A DNA stretch of 64,000 nucleotides, from positions 1,178,001 through 1,242,000 of the forward strand of contig NC_019776.1 of NCBI RefSeq assembly GCF_000317675.1, read 5' to 3'. Positions 1 through 9,439 of the stretch are shown piece after piece. The notes below the pieces were generated by a model. The model was not told the origin of the DNA. It ran no database searches and saw only the letters and a program-made list of their open reading frames with translations. This DNA is from Cyanobacterium aponinum PCC 10605. Lineage in GTDB: Bacteria; Cyanobacteriota; Cyanobacteriia; Cyanobacteriales; Cyanobacteriaceae. Numbering within the stretch: position 1 is the first letter of the stretch; each line of letters opens with the position of its first letter. The translations under genes and the position numbers were made by a program.

Positions 1-1
1 A

Positions 2-292
2 GAAAAAATAGGTTTTTTGGCTATTAAAGCAATAATAAATGGTTATTACTTTTATAAAAATTATGGTATTGATTTTGTCGTAAAAACATATAATAGCTTA
101 CTTTACAATCATAAAGAAACAGCACTAATTAATCAGCAAAAAGGAGAAATATTAGGAGTTAACAAAAATGCTAATTTATTGATAAAAATTTCCTCTCAAA
201 ATGCTAAAACTATCATCAAATTCCCTCCCGAAAAATATAGTATTAGTTACAATAAAAACTCTCAAGGATACTTTGTATTAGAAGAAAAATAG
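2..292 (+). CDS. C-terminal part of probable biotin--[acetyl-CoA-carboxylase] ligase (partial)
   Basis: The reading frame is open to the left edge of the window, so only the C-terminus of a longer protein is present; a TTG at 17 is in frame but need not be the start. The pattern of a helix ending in YNSLLYNHK followed by KGEILGVNKNANLLIKI, then a short beta-rich tail ending in ISYN, resembles the C-terminal SH3-like domain of BirA-type biotin ligases, which contacts the ligase active site. This is pattern recognition only, because the catalytic GRGRxG region lies outside the window. The stop codon overlaps the first base of a dispersed repeat (292-471), so the natural C-terminus may have been altered by that repeat. 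Confidence 0.5.
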   Translation, partial: EKIGFLAIKAIINGYYFYKNYGIDFVVKTYNSLLYNHKETALINQQKGEILGVNKNANLLIKISSQNAKTIIKFPPEKYSISYNKNSQGYFVLEEK

Positions 293-471
293 GCTCTATC
301 AGTTTGAGTATGTAAATTATTAGTTAGGGTAGGCAAGAGGCAATAGGCAATAGGGGATTACTAAATAATAATTTATAAACTTTTGGTTTTTATTTTACTA
401 TAAACACTATTCAATGAAGGTTATGGAAGTCCTGTTTCTCTTAATCTCTCATAACCACACTCTGAAGAACC
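292..471. repeat. Dispersed repeat, copy 1 (about 180 bp)
   Basis: This block matches 48767-48940 almost base for base, from GGCTCTATCA at its start to CACTCTGAAGAACC at its end. The main length difference is one extra 7-base CAATAGG unit in this copy. No long ORF lies in it. The ends are only weakly inverted (GGCTCT against GGTTCT), so it may be a small non-autonomous element or a dispersed intergenic repeat. Confidence 0.8.
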
Positions 472-489
472 GAAAAATAAAGTTATTTA

Positions 490-530
490 ACCTCAGTTTG
501 GCTTAAGAATATCTGATAAAGTCAGGTATC
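490..530. repeat. Short dispersed repeat (CCTCAGTTxGGxTTAAGAATATC type)
   Basis: The sequence around CCTCAGTTTGGCTTAAGAAT recurs with a few changes at 37008-37050, and its right half recurs at 19430-19465. All three copies lie between genes. The rest of 472-638 holds no gene that I can see. Confidence 0.6.
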
Positions 531-638
531 AAGTTTAACTGAGTTAGTAATCCGTAGAAGTAACCAAATCAGGAGTTTTTCTTCTCAACTATTCTCTCTT
601 TGCTTTTTCTTTTCCTTGATTTACTTAAAAAATCTAAT

Positions 639-1391
639 TTAAGTAATAAAAATATAATCACAATAGGTTTTAAAAGACTTATCCTCAAATATTTCGATTA
701 TTCGATAGCCTGACAAAGTATTAGCAATTTGAAAATGGGGTTTATGTCTGTCAATTTGAAACATTGTTGATGGAGTGAGAAAAAGATGTATATTTTGATA
801 GGAAATATAACTTTCTTGGTGATAATGTCCACAAAAAAATCTGAAAGTTTTGTTTGATATAGTTGAGAGTTTTTCTTTGATAATTTTCCAGTTTGCCAAT
901 GAGTGGTTGTCATCCATAAATGGAGAAGCACAAGTAATAGGAGGATGATGAATAAAAATAATTGTATTGTCATCTGTGGATTCAATCAACCAATCAATTT
1001 GATTATCAGAAAGTAATTTATCATTAGTATCCAAACATAAAATATTTATTCCTGACAAATTTAATTGATAGTTAAGTTTATTTTCTTCAATATCAACCAG
1101 AAAAGGCAAATTAAAAACCTGTTTCATGTTATCGACACTATCATGATTACCTGCCATCCAAATAATTTTACTGTTATAGTTTTCTGTTTTTTTTGCTAAC
1201 CACTCATAAGAATTTAAACTACCCTTATCGCTAATATCTCCAGAAAAAATAATTAAGTCAAAATCTTTTTTTTCAATAGTTTGCTCAAAAACCATGGCAA
1301 GTTTATCATAAACGTTATGCCCATGAGTTGTGGATTTTTCGTCAAGATGAGTGTCTGTGATTTGTAATATTTTTTTTGTTGCTACTACCAT
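639..1391 (-). CDS. Calcineurin-like metallophosphoesterase (CpdA/GpdQ-like)
   Basis: This is a two-metal phosphoesterase of the family that includes 3',5'-cAMP phosphodiesterase CpdA and glycerophosphodiesterases; the exact substrate cannot be read from sequence. The metal-binding motifs are all present in order: DTH near the N-terminus, GDISD near residue 52, GNHD near residue 82, HHPP in the middle, and GHYHQE in the C-terminal half. There is no signal peptide, so it is probably cytoplasmic. I chose the ATG at 1391 because the longer frame, from 1400, needs a TTG start. It stands alone on the minus strand with AT-rich gaps on both sides, so no operon context points to its substrate. The 1392-1785 gap upstream is very AT-rich and shows no gene. 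Confidence 0.85.
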   Translation of the reverse strand: MVVATKKILQITDTHLDEKSTTHGHNVYDKLAMVFEQTIEKKDFDLIIFSGDISDKGSLNSYEWLAKKTENYNSKIIWMAGNHDSVDNMKQVFNLPFLVDIEENKLNYQLNLSGINILCLDTNDKLLSDNQIDWLIESTDDNTIIFIHHPPITCASPFMDDNHSLANWKIIKEKLSTISNKTFRFFCGHYHQESYISYQNIHLFLTPSTMFQIDRHKPHFQIANTLSGYRIIEIFEDKSFKTYCDYIFIT

Positions 1392-1785
1392 TTTTATCAA
1401 TAAAAATACTTAAAATTACCCTTGTTAAAAGAACTATTGCCGTGTTTTAGTTTTATTCTATAAGTAGAAGACTGACATTCCCACTTTAAAAAAGTGATTA
1501 AAGTAGCGTTTTAGTGACATATTTTATTATATTTACGTCACTGGTTATAAAAAAACAAGTATCTTGATTCTTGACATAACTAATCAATCAGAAAATAAAT
1601 ACACAGAATAACCGAACTAAAAATGACGGAAAACCAGAAAGAATAAAATATTACAGTTTTTTCAGTTGATTTATAATAGAAAGTGAATTAAAAATAAGAT
1701 TTTTTAGTAATAATTATTTACATTTTTTCCTAGTTATTAGTAATTAATAATTAATCACTCTGAAAACAAGGAGAATTATTTTTTT

Positions 1786-2895
1786 ATGAATGGTAACATC
1801 AGAGTCGGTAGTTTATTCGGCATTCCTTTTTATATCAATCCCTCATGGTTTCTGATTTTGGGGTTGATGACTTTAACTTTTGGTACAGATTTAGCCTATC
1901 AAACAAATTTACCCGGTTTAGTTCCTTTTTTATTGGGATTAGTCGCTTCTTTACTGCTATTTTCTTCCGTTTTAGCCCATGAATTGGGACATAGTTTTGT
2001 AGCGATTAGTCAAGGAATAGAAGTAAAATCAATTACATTGTTTATTTTTGGGGGTCTAGCCGCCCTTGAAAAAGAGTCTAAAACCCCTGAACAAGCGTTT
2101 TTTGTGGCGATCGCAGGTCCTGTGGTTAGTTTAATCCTTTTTGCGATTTTCCTCATCATAGAAACGAATTTCACTTTACCGATCGCACTACAACTAATAG
2201 TATCTCTTTTAGCAACCATTAATCTTGTCTTGGCATTATTTAATATGATTCCGGGGTTACCCTTGGATGGTGGTAACGTATTAAAAGCCATTGTGTGGAA
2301 AATCACAGGTAATCCCCAGAAAGGAGTAATTTTTGCGGGGCGTTTTGGACAGTTTTTTGGTTGGACAGCTATTACTATAGGGGCAATGGGAACATTAGGA
2401 ATAATTCCCTTTGGTAATTTTTGGACTGTCTTAATTGGTTGGTTTTTACTACAAAATGCGGGAACGGCGGCACAGTCTGCCCAATTGGAGGATAAATTAA
2501 ATCATTACTACGCTAAAGATGCGATTTCCCCTGAAAGTCCTGTTATTCAAGGTAATTTAACTATTAGACAATTTGTTAACGAATACGTAATTGGTAAACA
2601 ACCATGGCGTAAGTTTCTCGTTACCGATGAAGATGGTATTTTAACAGGAGTCTTACACTTAGATGATATAAGAGCGATCGCAACTTCTCAATGGAATGAA
2701 GTATTTGTCCATCAAGTGATGAAATCAAAAGAAGAAGTTAAAACCGTTGTGGACACTTTATCTTTATTAGAAGTGGTTAAACTTTTAGAACAACAGCAGG
2801 ATTTGGAATTAACAGTAGTTAAAGAAAATGGTTTTGTTGTGGGATTGATCGAGAAACAAGGTATTATTAAGTTTTTACAATCTCAAGCGGCATAA
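1786..2895 (+). CDS. Site-2 protease family (M50) zinc metalloprotease with CBS domains
   Basis: This is an intramembrane zinc protease of the SpoIVFB-like S2P group, which cleaves membrane-anchored substrates such as anti-sigma factors. The catalytic HELGH motif is at residues 65-69 inside a hydrophobic segment, and the second conserved site, NMIPGLPLDGG, follows near residues 152-162. About six hydrophobic segments fill the first 230 residues. The C-terminal part, about 240-365, reads as a pair of CBS modules, which usually sense adenine nucleotides. A good ribosome-binding site (AAGGAGA) lies upstream of the ATG. The substrate is unknown and no anti-sigma factor gene is adjacent. Confidence 0.9.
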   Translation: MNGNIRVGSLFGIPFYINPSWFLILGLMTLTFGTDLAYQTNLPGLVPFLLGLVASLLLFSSVLAHELGHSFVAISQGIEVKSITLFIFGGLAALEKESKTPEQAFFVAIAGPVVSLILFAIFLIIETNFTLPIALQLIVSLLATINLVLALFNMIPGLPLDGGNVLKAIVWKITGNPQKGVIFAGRFGQFFGWTAITIGAMGTLGIIPFGNFWTVLIGWFLLQNAGTAAQSAQLEDKLNHYYAKDAISPESPVIQGNLTIRQFVNEYVIGKQPWRKFLVTDEDGILTGVLHLDDIRAIATSQWNEVFVHQVMKSKEEVKTVVDTLSLLEVVKLLEQQQDLELTVVKENGFVVGLIEKQGIIKFLQSQAA

Positions 2896-2957
2896 AAATG
2901 ATTTAGGCACAAATGCAAAATTAAAATCAATTTCTATGGAGTTGGAGTCAATTTTTT

Positions 2958-2979
2958 TTACTGTTGCCTGTTGCCTGAC
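2958..2979. repeat. Short heptamer repeat tract
   Basis: Tandem TGTTGCC units sit between the protease and the J-protein gene. They belong to the short heptanucleotide repeats scattered through this window. The rest of the gap 2896-3158 shows nothing else. Confidence 0.4.
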
Positions 2980-3158
2980 TTCTACAAAAAGTCTATTATT
3001 CCCTAGCTTAGTATTACTTTTGTTCCATTTTTATTTAACAATATTTTTATTCATTAGAGAAATCCACAACTAAGGTTAATTGAAACATCAAATCTACGCT
3101 AAACTTGGTTAAATACAAAATCTTGCTTTTTCTGGTTAGGATTGATTAAGTATCGACT

Positions 3159-4142
3159 ATGCAAAATTTACGGACACCAGTGATTAACTATTACCAAGTA
3201 TTGGGCATTTCTAGTGATGCCTCTCCTGAAGACGTTAAAAAAGCCTTTCGCACCTTAGCAAGACGCTATCACCCCGATGTTAATCCGGGAGATCAAAATT
3301 CTGAGGAAATGTTCAAGCAAATTAATGAAGCCTACGACATCCTTTCTGATTACACAAAACGTCAACAGTATGATAGTCAATTTCTGGGTGGCAAACGTAG
3401 ATTTGTTGGTAGTCAAACGAAAAAACGCCCTAGTAATGGCTTTCCTTTTCCTAATGCTAATATTGGCGGTTTTTGGCAAGATAATGTTCGATCCTCTAAT
3501 GGTGCTTCCTCTGGTAATAAAAATTCTACTTATCGCCCCAATCCTCCTAATATCGGTGATTTTCGTCCGGGGACTACTAAAACCATCAAGTCCACCCCCT
3601 CTCCTCGCACCCAACCCAAAGACATTGAGGCTAAACTGACTTTACCTCTGACTAAAGCCTATGAGGGGGGAAGAGAAAGAATTAGATTGGAAGATGGGCG
3701 ATCGCTTGAAGTGGATATGCCACCATGTATGTATCATGGACAAAAAATACGCTTGAAAGGTCAAGGTATCAGAGGCGGGGATTTGTATTTAAAGATTTTA
3801 ATTGAACCTCATCCCTTTTTCACTTTACAAGGTTCTGATATTTCCTGTGAAGTTCCTTTGACTCCTTCTGAAGCAATAGTTGGAGGTGCGATCGAAGTTC
3901 CTACCATTGATGGTTTAGTGAAAATGAATGTCCCCGCCGGGGTAAAATCAGGACAAAGATTAAAATTAGCCAATAAAGGTTATCCTAATATACGAGGAGA
4001 AAGAGGAGACCAATTAGTTATTATTAATATTGTTATCCCCCCTGAAGTGAGCGAGGAGGAGAAGGAGCTGTACGCCAAAATCAGGGAAGTGGAACAATTT
4101 AAACCCCGTCAAGATTTTATTGATCTTTATACACAATTGTAA
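3159..4142 (+). CDS. J-domain co-chaperone, CbpA/DnaJ type without zinc finger
   Basis: The protein is a DnaK (Hsp70) partner. A J-domain occupies residues of about 9-75, with the invariant HPD tripeptide in RRYHPDVNPG. A low-complexity linker rich in N, G, P and S follows (about 85-150). The rest is the tandem beta-barrel C-terminal substrate-binding region typical of class II DnaJ/CbpA proteins; the four CxxCxGxG zinc-finger repeats of true DnaJ are absent. Length (327 aa) fits this class. It is followed in the same direction by the ctpC-type protease gene after about 150 bp, so coupled expression is possible but not shown. Confidence 0.88.
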   Translation: MQNLRTPVINYYQVLGISSDASPEDVKKAFRTLARRYHPDVNPGDQNSEEMFKQINEAYDILSDYTKRQQYDSQFLGGKRRFVGSQTKKRPSNGFPFPNANIGGFWQDNVRSSNGASSGNKNSTYRPNPPNIGDFRPGTTKTIKSTPSPRTQPKDIEAKLTLPLTKAYEGGRERIRLEDGRSLEVDMPPCMYHGQKIRLKGQGIRGGDLYLKILIEPHPFFTLQGSDISCEVPLTPSEAIVGGAIEVPTIDGLVKMNVPAGVKSGQRLKLANKGYPNIRGERGDQLVIINIVIPPEVSEEEKELYAKIREVEQFKPRQDFIDLYTQL

Positions 4143-4289
4143 AAAAGAATAGATAGTCGGGTTAAGCTAATTACAAATTCCTCAAGGTCTATTGTGTTAG
4201 CATCTAAATAAAGAAAAACCATCCTCTAGTTAAAATTAACTGGATATTCCCACATCCTAATATAGAGTTTTGAGACGAGTTAATTGAAT

Positions 4290-5555
4290 ATGAAAATTAC
4301 TAAACGTAGGCTTATTTTGGGTACAACAGCCTTAGCTGTTTCTAGTGTTGCCATGACAGGTATTGGTTTAAGAGTATCCCAAAGTCAAGCATTTTTTGAA
4401 GATAGTCCCAAGGAAATTGTTGATGAAGTTTGGCAAGTAATTAATAGACAATATGTGGATGCCACTTTTAATGGAGAAGATTGGCGAGGAATTAGACAAG
4501 AGTATCTCGACAAAGAATATAGCGATAAGGAAGAAGCCTATGAAGCAGTCAAGGAAATGCTGAAGAAGCTCAATGACCCTTATACTCGTTTTATGAATCC
4601 TGAAGAGTTTAAAAGTATGCAAATTGATACTTCAGGAGAGTTAACAGGAGTAGGAATCCAAATCACGAAAGAAGAAGAAACAAATAATATCGTTGTTATT
4701 TCTCCCATTGAAGATACTCCTGCGGCTGAGGCTGGTATCATTTCTAAAGATATTATTCGCAAAGTTGATGGTAAAAGTACCGAAGGGATGGACTTAAATG
4801 ATGTTGTTTCTCTAATCCGCGGAAAACCCGGCACTCAGGTAAAGTTGACCATCGAAAGGGAAGGAAACATAAGAGATTATAATCTCACCAGAGCCAAAAT
4901 TGAAATTCATCCTGTCAGGGCAAGAATCGAAAATACCCCTAATTTGGGAAAAATTGGCTATATTCGTTTAGTTCAATTCAGTGGTAACGCTGTCCAGGAA
5001 ATGAAAGATGCGATCGAACTTGGGGAAAAAGAAAATGTGAATGGTTATATCCTAGATCTGCGATCGAATCCCGGTGGTTTGTTATACTCTAGTGTCGAAA
5101 TTGCAAGAATGTTTATCGATAAAGGTCAAATAGTCTCTACCGTTGACAGAGTTGGACAAGTAGATGCTCATAATGCTAATGGTAGTGTTTTAACTAATAA
5201 ACCTATCGTTGTCCTTGTCGATGGCGGTTCTGCTAGTGCCAGTGAAATCCTCTCTGGTGCTTTACAAGATTATGACAGAGCCACAGTAGTGGGAACACAA
5301 ACCTTCGGGAAAGGTTTAGTACAATCGGTTAGAGGCTTAGGGGATGGTTCAGGATTAGCGGTAACTATTGCTAAATATTTAACTCCAAAGGGCAGAGACA
5401 TCAACAAAGAAGGAATCGTACCTGATGTTGTTTATGAAATGACAGATGCAGAAAAAGAGGTTCTGATCCAAGACCGTGATAAAATCGGGACAACAGAAGA
5501 CGCTCAATATCGTAAAGCCTTAGAAATACTTTCCCAACAGGTGGCAAAAAAATAA
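4290..5555 (+). CDS. ctpC: Carboxyl-terminal processing protease CtpC (S41 family)
   Basis: This is a periplasmic or lumenal serine protease that trims C-termini, related to the D1-processing protease CtpA. An N-terminal twin-charged start and hydrophobic segment ending in SQSQA form a signal peptide or anchor. A PDZ domain spans about 105-190. The S41 catalytic region contains the nucleophile in GSASASEI and the general-base lysine in FGKGLVQS. The N-terminal stretch DSPKEIVDEVWQVINRQYVD resembles what I recall of the CtpC subfamily more than CtpA or CtpB, but that assignment is from memory. I start at the ATG at 4290 rather than the TTG at 4284. Confidence 0.85.
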   Translation: MKITKRRLILGTTALAVSSVAMTGIGLRVSQSQAFFEDSPKEIVDEVWQVINRQYVDATFNGEDWRGIRQEYLDKEYSDKEEAYEAVKEMLKKLNDPYTRFMNPEEFKSMQIDTSGELTGVGIQITKEEETNNIVVISPIEDTPAAEAGIISKDIIRKVDGKSTEGMDLNDVVSLIRGKPGTQVKLTIEREGNIRDYNLTRAKIEIHPVRARIENTPNLGKIGYIRLVQFSGNAVQEMKDAIELGEKENVNGYILDLRSNPGGLLYSSVEIARMFIDKGQIVSTVDRVGQVDAHNANGSVLTNKPIVVLVDGGSASASEILSGALQDYDRATVVGTQTFGKGLVQSVRGLGDGSGLAVTIAKYLTPKGRDINKEGIVPDVVYEMTDAEKEVLIQDRDKIGTTEDAQYRKALEILSQQVAKK

Positions 5556-5655
5556 TTAGTTGGGGGGAGAAACAAGTAATGAGGATAGGAGTTCGGAGTT
5601 CTGGTTGCAGGTGTCAGGGAATTGGGGTATGGGGGTGTTCGAGTTAGTGTTTATT

Positions 5656-5702
5656 CAACACTTTTGCCCTCCCCCCTCTCGAGGGGGGATAAAGGGGGGT
5701 TT
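5656..5702. repeat. GC-rich palindrome, possible bidirectional terminator
   Basis: CCCCCC and GGGGGG runs flank TCTCGA and are followed by a second G-run (AAAGGGGGGT) and TTTCTTTT. It lies between the convergent ctpC and HTH-protein genes. Similar C/G-run palindromes occur between other cyanobacterial genes, so it may be an intergenic repeat as well as a terminator. Confidence 0.4.
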
Positions 5703-5746
5703 CTTTTAAGAGGAGACACAGAGGGGTTTGCCTCTTGCCCTATTTC

Positions 5747-6718
5747 TCAATTAAGAGAATAAATTTTGCCATCAATCAGAATACGACTAATGCCTTTTGC
5801 TTTAAGGTAAATAGAAGTTTTTTGTAACATCTTACCATCAGGCACTTTTATGACTTTTCCTTTGCGATCGCAAAATCGTTTAGCCACCTTATGATTATCA
5901 AAAATAGGTAGGGTTAATTGTAAAATTTCTGATCCCGGTATTTTGCCCAGATGTCCAAAGTCTTTGAGAGGCTTAGTCACCAATTCTGCATAACGATCGA
6001 TCACAAGATAACAAACTTTCGGGAAAGTTGCATTTTCTAGGGGTAGTACTTGTAACTGACTCTCAGCCATAGGATTAGAAACAATTAGTTTTTTTTCTAT
6101 TTCTTCATCCTCGAAATCTTCTTCGTCTTCTTCTATGTCCTCTATTTCATCTTCCATATCCTCTCCATACATTGCCGCCAAAACTTGGACAGACTCTAGA
6201 ACTTCTTCTTCCTCTTCGTTAATCTCTGTTTCTTCTGGTTGTACATCTAACATCACATTATTAGCTCTTGTATCTTCTTCCTTAAGTTGTATTTTTGGAA
6301 TTACGGAAGTGTTATCTTGATGAAGAGAGATTGGCTCTAATTCTTGTGTTTCTGAAGATAGAGATAAATTCTCGTTTTCCTCCTCAAAATCTAAATTTAA
6401 TTGTGCCTTTTCTTGATCTTCTTTTATGACACTAGAATATTCATCAATATCATTATCATTTTCCTTCGAATCTTTGGAGGAGTGATCAATTATTTTTTCC
6501 TCCATTTCCTCCTCTGGGTTTTTTGCCGTACGTGCTAAACGTTTTTCCTGAATTAAATCTTCGTATTCTGTTTCCGTGAGACTATTTTTGAGAAAACGAC
6601 TCACCGTAGAACTGCTGACCCCAAAACGCACCGCTAATGTTGAGGTTGTCTCGTTGGTATTGCGATATAAAGATAATATTTCTTGGCGATCGCCATCGGA
6701 TAATTTTCTTGGACTCAT
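5747..6718 (-). CDS. HTH-domain protein with long acidic linker and conserved C-terminus
   Basis: Residues of about 1-50 form a transposase/Hin-like helix-turn-helix (TLAVRFGVSSSTVSRFLKNS). Residues of about 65-215 are extremely acidic and low in complexity (repeated EE, ED, DIEEDEEDFEDEE), so they are probably disordered. The last 100 residues (from about VCYLVIDRYAELV to the end) look like a compact folded domain that I do not recognise. Families of this kind are often labelled transposase, but no DDE catalytic domain is present, so a DNA-binding regulator is the better guess. It is a single gene, divergent from carA, with a 208-bp intergenic gap. Confidence 0.65.
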   Translation of the reverse strand: MSPRKLSDGDRQEILSLYRNTNETTSTLAVRFGVSSSTVSRFLKNSLTETEYEDLIQEKRLARTAKNPEEEMEEKIIDHSSKDSKENDNDIDEYSSVIKEDQEKAQLNLDFEEENENLSLSSETQELEPISLHQDNTSVIPKIQLKEEDTRANNVMLDVQPEETEINEEEEEVLESVQVLAAMYGEDMEDEIEDIEEDEEDFEDEEIEKKLIVSNPMAESQLQVLPLENATFPKVCYLVIDRYAELVTKPLKDFGHLGKIPGSEILQLTLPIFDNHKVAKRFCDRKGKVIKVPDGKMLQKTSIYLKAKGISRILIDGKIYSLN

Positions 6719-6926
6719 AATCTCAACCCTACCCCAATTAATTAAGCGTCTAACTCAAACAAACTATTGCCATTATTAATGTGACTGATATTAGTTGTGT
6801 TTGTCAAGAATAGCTCAAATAACAGTAGCATAGAAACGTTAAATTAGTGTATGTTGATGAGGATGAGAATAAATAAATCAACCACGAGAATTGTTAAGTA
6901 AAATATAAAATTCATCACCACTGCTT

Positions 6927-8066
6927 ATGTCTATTTTTAGTTTTAAACCAGCATTGTTAGTTTTAGCAGACGGCACTACCTATCAGGGTTACTCCTGCGG
7001 CGCTACAGGTACAACTTTTGGAGAAGTCGTTTTCAACACGGGAATGACAGGTTATCAAGAAGTGATGACAGACCCTAGTTACTGCGGACAAATTGTTACT
7101 TTTACTTATCCTGAATTAGGAAATACAGGAATTAATCCAGAAGATGATGAATCCCATCAACCCCACATTAAAGGAGTTATTGCCCGTAATATATGCGATC
7201 GCCCCAGTAATTGGCGCTCTACTCAATCCCTTCCAGATTATCTGAAGCAAAATAATATTATTGCTATCTACGGCATCGACACCCGTGACCTAACTCGCCG
7301 TTTACGCATCTCTGGTGCGATGAATGGGGCTATATCCACAGAAACCCTAGATCCAGAACAATTATTAATTCAACTGCGTACAGTACCTTCTATGGCAGGT
7401 TTAAACCTTGTTAAAGAAGTAACTACCAAAGAAGTTTACGAATGGCATGAAAGCACGAATTCTGAATGGGAATTTAGTCCTAAAGCAAGTTTAGCGGACA
7501 AAGAAAAATATACAGTAGTTGCCATTGACTTTGGTATCAAACGTAATATCCTCCGCCGTCTAGCGAGTTATGGTTGTAAAGTAATTGTTGTTCCTGCTAA
7601 TACCCCCCCTGAAGAAATCCTCAAGTATAATCCCGATGGTATATTCCTCTCTAATGGACCAGGAGACCCTTCTGCGGTAGCCGAAGGTATTGCCACGGCA
7701 AAAGCTCTTTTAGAGGCGAAAAAGCCCACTTTCGGCATTTGTATGGGGCATCAAATTCTTGGTTTGTCTCTAGGAGCACAAACCTTTAAACTAAAATTCG
7801 GACATAGAGGTTTAAACCAACCCGCAGGATTAAAGCAGAAAGTAGAAATTACTAGCCAAAATCATGGTTTTGCAGTGACAGAAGAATCTTTAGGGGCGGA
7901 CGTAGAAATAACCCATCTCAATCTTAATGATCGCACTGTAGCAGGTTTAAAACACAAAAATCTACCATTTTTCTCAGTACAATATCATCCTGAAGCAAGT
8001 CCAGGTCCTCATGATGCCGATTATTTGTTTGAACAATTTGTTAAATTAATGAGGGATAATAAATAA
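6927..8066 (+). CDS. carA: Carbamoyl-phosphate synthase small subunit (glutaminase)
   Basis: The small subunit hydrolyses glutamine and passes ammonia to CarB for carbamoyl phosphate synthesis, which feeds arginine and pyrimidine biosynthesis. The N-terminal CPSase_sm domain begins with [11 protein letters not shown]. The class I glutamine amidotransferase domain has the nucleophilic cysteine in [11 protein letters not shown] and the His/Glu pair in QYHPEASPG. Length (379 aa) is normal. carB is not adjacent, as is common in cyanobacteria. A small CCTGAGTTCAGG palindrome lies just after the stop but lacks a strong T-run. Confidence 0.97.
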   Translation: MSIFSFKPALLVLADGTTYQGYSCGATGTTFGEVVFNTGMTGYQEVMTDPSYCGQIVTFTYPELGNTGINPEDDESHQPHIKGVIARNICDRPSNWRSTQSLPDYLKQNNIIAIYGIDTRDLTRRLRISGAMNGAISTETLDPEQLLIQLRTVPSMAGLNLVKEVTTKEVYEWHESTNSEWEFSPKASLADKEKYTVVAIDFGIKRNILRRLASYGCKVIVVPANTPPEEILKYNPDGIFLSNGPGDPSAVAEGIATAKALLEAKKPTFGICMGHQILGLSLGAQTFKLKFGHRGLNQPAGLKQKVEITSQNHGFAVTEESLGADVEITHLNLNDRTVAGLKHKNLPFFSVQYHPEASPGPHDADYLFEQFVKLMRDNK

Positions 8067-8122
8067 CCTGAGTTCAGGATAAATTTTTATCTTAAGGGGG
8101 GACAATAACTCTAAAAACCTTA

Positions 8123-8154
8123 TAGGTAGCAGGTAGCAGGTGTTAGGTGTTAGG
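8123..8154. repeat. Degenerate heptamer tandem repeat (AGGTAGC / AGGTGTT units)
   Basis: Four to five 7-base units lie in tandem between carA and the CIA30 gene. Together with the opposite-orientation tract at 8295-8330 it could form a weak imperfect hairpin, because the units are roughly complementary (AGGTGTT against AACCTGA). Confidence 0.6.
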
Positions 8155-8294
8155 TTTTGTCTCCACTAATATTTATCATTATCTCTATTTACTCAATGGT
8201 TCGAATAATAGGCAAAACTATTGGATTATCAACATTTTGAGATAATATGTCTGGCTATTTATTTAGTAAATACAAAATACTGTTCATGTATTTA

Positions 8295-8330
8295 AAACCT
8301 GCAACCTGAAACCTGAAACCTAAAACCTAC
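8295..8330. repeat. Heptamer tandem repeat (AACCTGA units)
   Basis: Five consecutive 7-base units of the form AACCTGM end right at the stop of the CIA30 gene. A near-identical tract lies at 35872-35905. These match the short tandemly repeated repetitive (STRR) sequences known from cyanobacteria. Confidence 0.7.
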
Positions 8331-8332
8331 CC

Positions 8333-9316
8333 TCACTGCAGTTTCATTGTCTCCCCGTCAACTTGATTATCCATCAAAATTAGTTGCGGTGAATTTGGCT
8401 TACCATAGGCTTTGATGGACTCTATCTCCAAGCTGAAAACACCTGCCCGAAAAGTGGGATTATATGCACCATCATATTCAAATTTACTTAACATTAGCTG
8501 TAAAGAGTAAACTCTGGTTTGATCAAATTGATCTGCATTGACGGTTTTAGCCCGAAATACAGGTATTAAATCTTTGAAAGGTATATCAATAGTCATCCAC
8601 ACATTTGCAATCGTGTTAAAGGAATAACAATAACTGATACCGTCCCATTTTCCCTCACAACGGGTAATAAATTTGTATCTGTTTCCATCTCCTTGTACTC
8701 TCAATCGGATACCCTCATAAGCCGATAAATCCCAAGGGGGATTAAAATTTTTGCTTCTTACAGACACAAAACCGCCGTTGTTATCTGTCGAGACGTTGCC
8801 AGTAAAGATGGCTTTATTTTCCTTAAAAAATAAGTTACTACTACTTACTCCTCCCATTACCACATCATCTACTGCCCCCCAAATATATCTCTGATTTTCA
8901 TTGCCATAGCGTAAGTCACATAAAATAATTTCACCGGGAAAAAGCTGTTGATTAATCAGATTGATTAAATTATTAATACCGGGTTGGGGAAAACAAAAAA
9001 TGCGATCGACTCTTTCTAGTAAATGGGGTGATAAACTGTCTTGAAGAAGGTTAATTTTAATAATTTCAGTTTTTTCGGAAGGGTTAGGATTAAACGAAGA
9101 TGTGTTAAGAATACGCAGAGGTATATTTTGTTGTTGAAGATTATTGAGGGTTTCTTGAGCTAAAGGACTATGATCATAACAAATTAGAGTAAAATTCATG
9201 GTTGAAATTAGAGGTGAAGTTTTGTGCTGAGAAATATTGAAAAAATTTGTAAAACAGTTAAAAAAAGGAATAACTTCAAAAAAAGTTAGAGTTTCCCATA
9301 ATTGTTTGATTTTCAT
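8333..9316 (-). CDS. CIA30 family protein (complex I intermediate-associated protein 30 domain)
   Basis: The C-terminal 190 residues form a CIA30/NDUFAF1-like beta-sandwich: it starts at WGAVDDVVMGGVSSS, continues through GGFVSVRSKNF and ends at IESIKAYG. In mitochondria the family assists complex I assembly. The cyanobacterial role is not established but could concern NDH-1 or thylakoid complexes (inference). The N-terminus LWETLTFFEVIPFF is a segment I recall at the start of other cyanobacterial CIA30 proteins, which supports the ATG at 9316 over the internal ATG at 9196. Residues of about 41-130 look like a reduced alpha/beta nucleotide-binding-like region without a clear GxxGxxG. Confidence 0.8.
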   Translation of the reverse strand: MKIKQLWETLTFFEVIPFFNCFTNFFNISQHKTSPLISTMNFTLICYDHSPLAQETLNNLQQQNIPLRILNTSSFNPNPSEKTEIIKINLLQDSLSPHLLERVDRIFCFPQPGINNLINLINQQLFPGEIILCDLRYGNENQRYIWGAVDDVVMGGVSSSNLFFKENKAIFTGNVSTDNNGGFVSVRSKNFNPPWDLSAYEGIRLRVQGDGNRYKFITRCEGKWDGISYCYSFNTIANVWMTIDIPFKDLIPVFRAKTVNADQFDQTRVYSLQLMLSKFEYDGAYNPTFRAGVFSLEIESIKAYGKPNSPQLILMDNQVDGETMKLQ

Positions 9317-9439
9317 AACTTAAAATTATTTCGGTGAATCATAAGAATATTTGACTTGATTAAGTTTTAGCTTGATTTTAATTTTAATTTCACTATTTTT
9401 ATTAATAACGAGCTTAAGAGCTAAAAAGAAAGTAAAGTT

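Noticed and set aside
698-985. 95-codon ORF inside the metallophosphoesterase gene
   Set aside because: It lies on the same strand in another frame, is hydrophobic by chance, and is overlapped entirely by the well-supported enzyme.
5747-6718. Transposase identity for the HTH protein
   Set aside because: Only the helix-turn-helix resembles transposases; there is no catalytic core, inverted repeat or target duplication.
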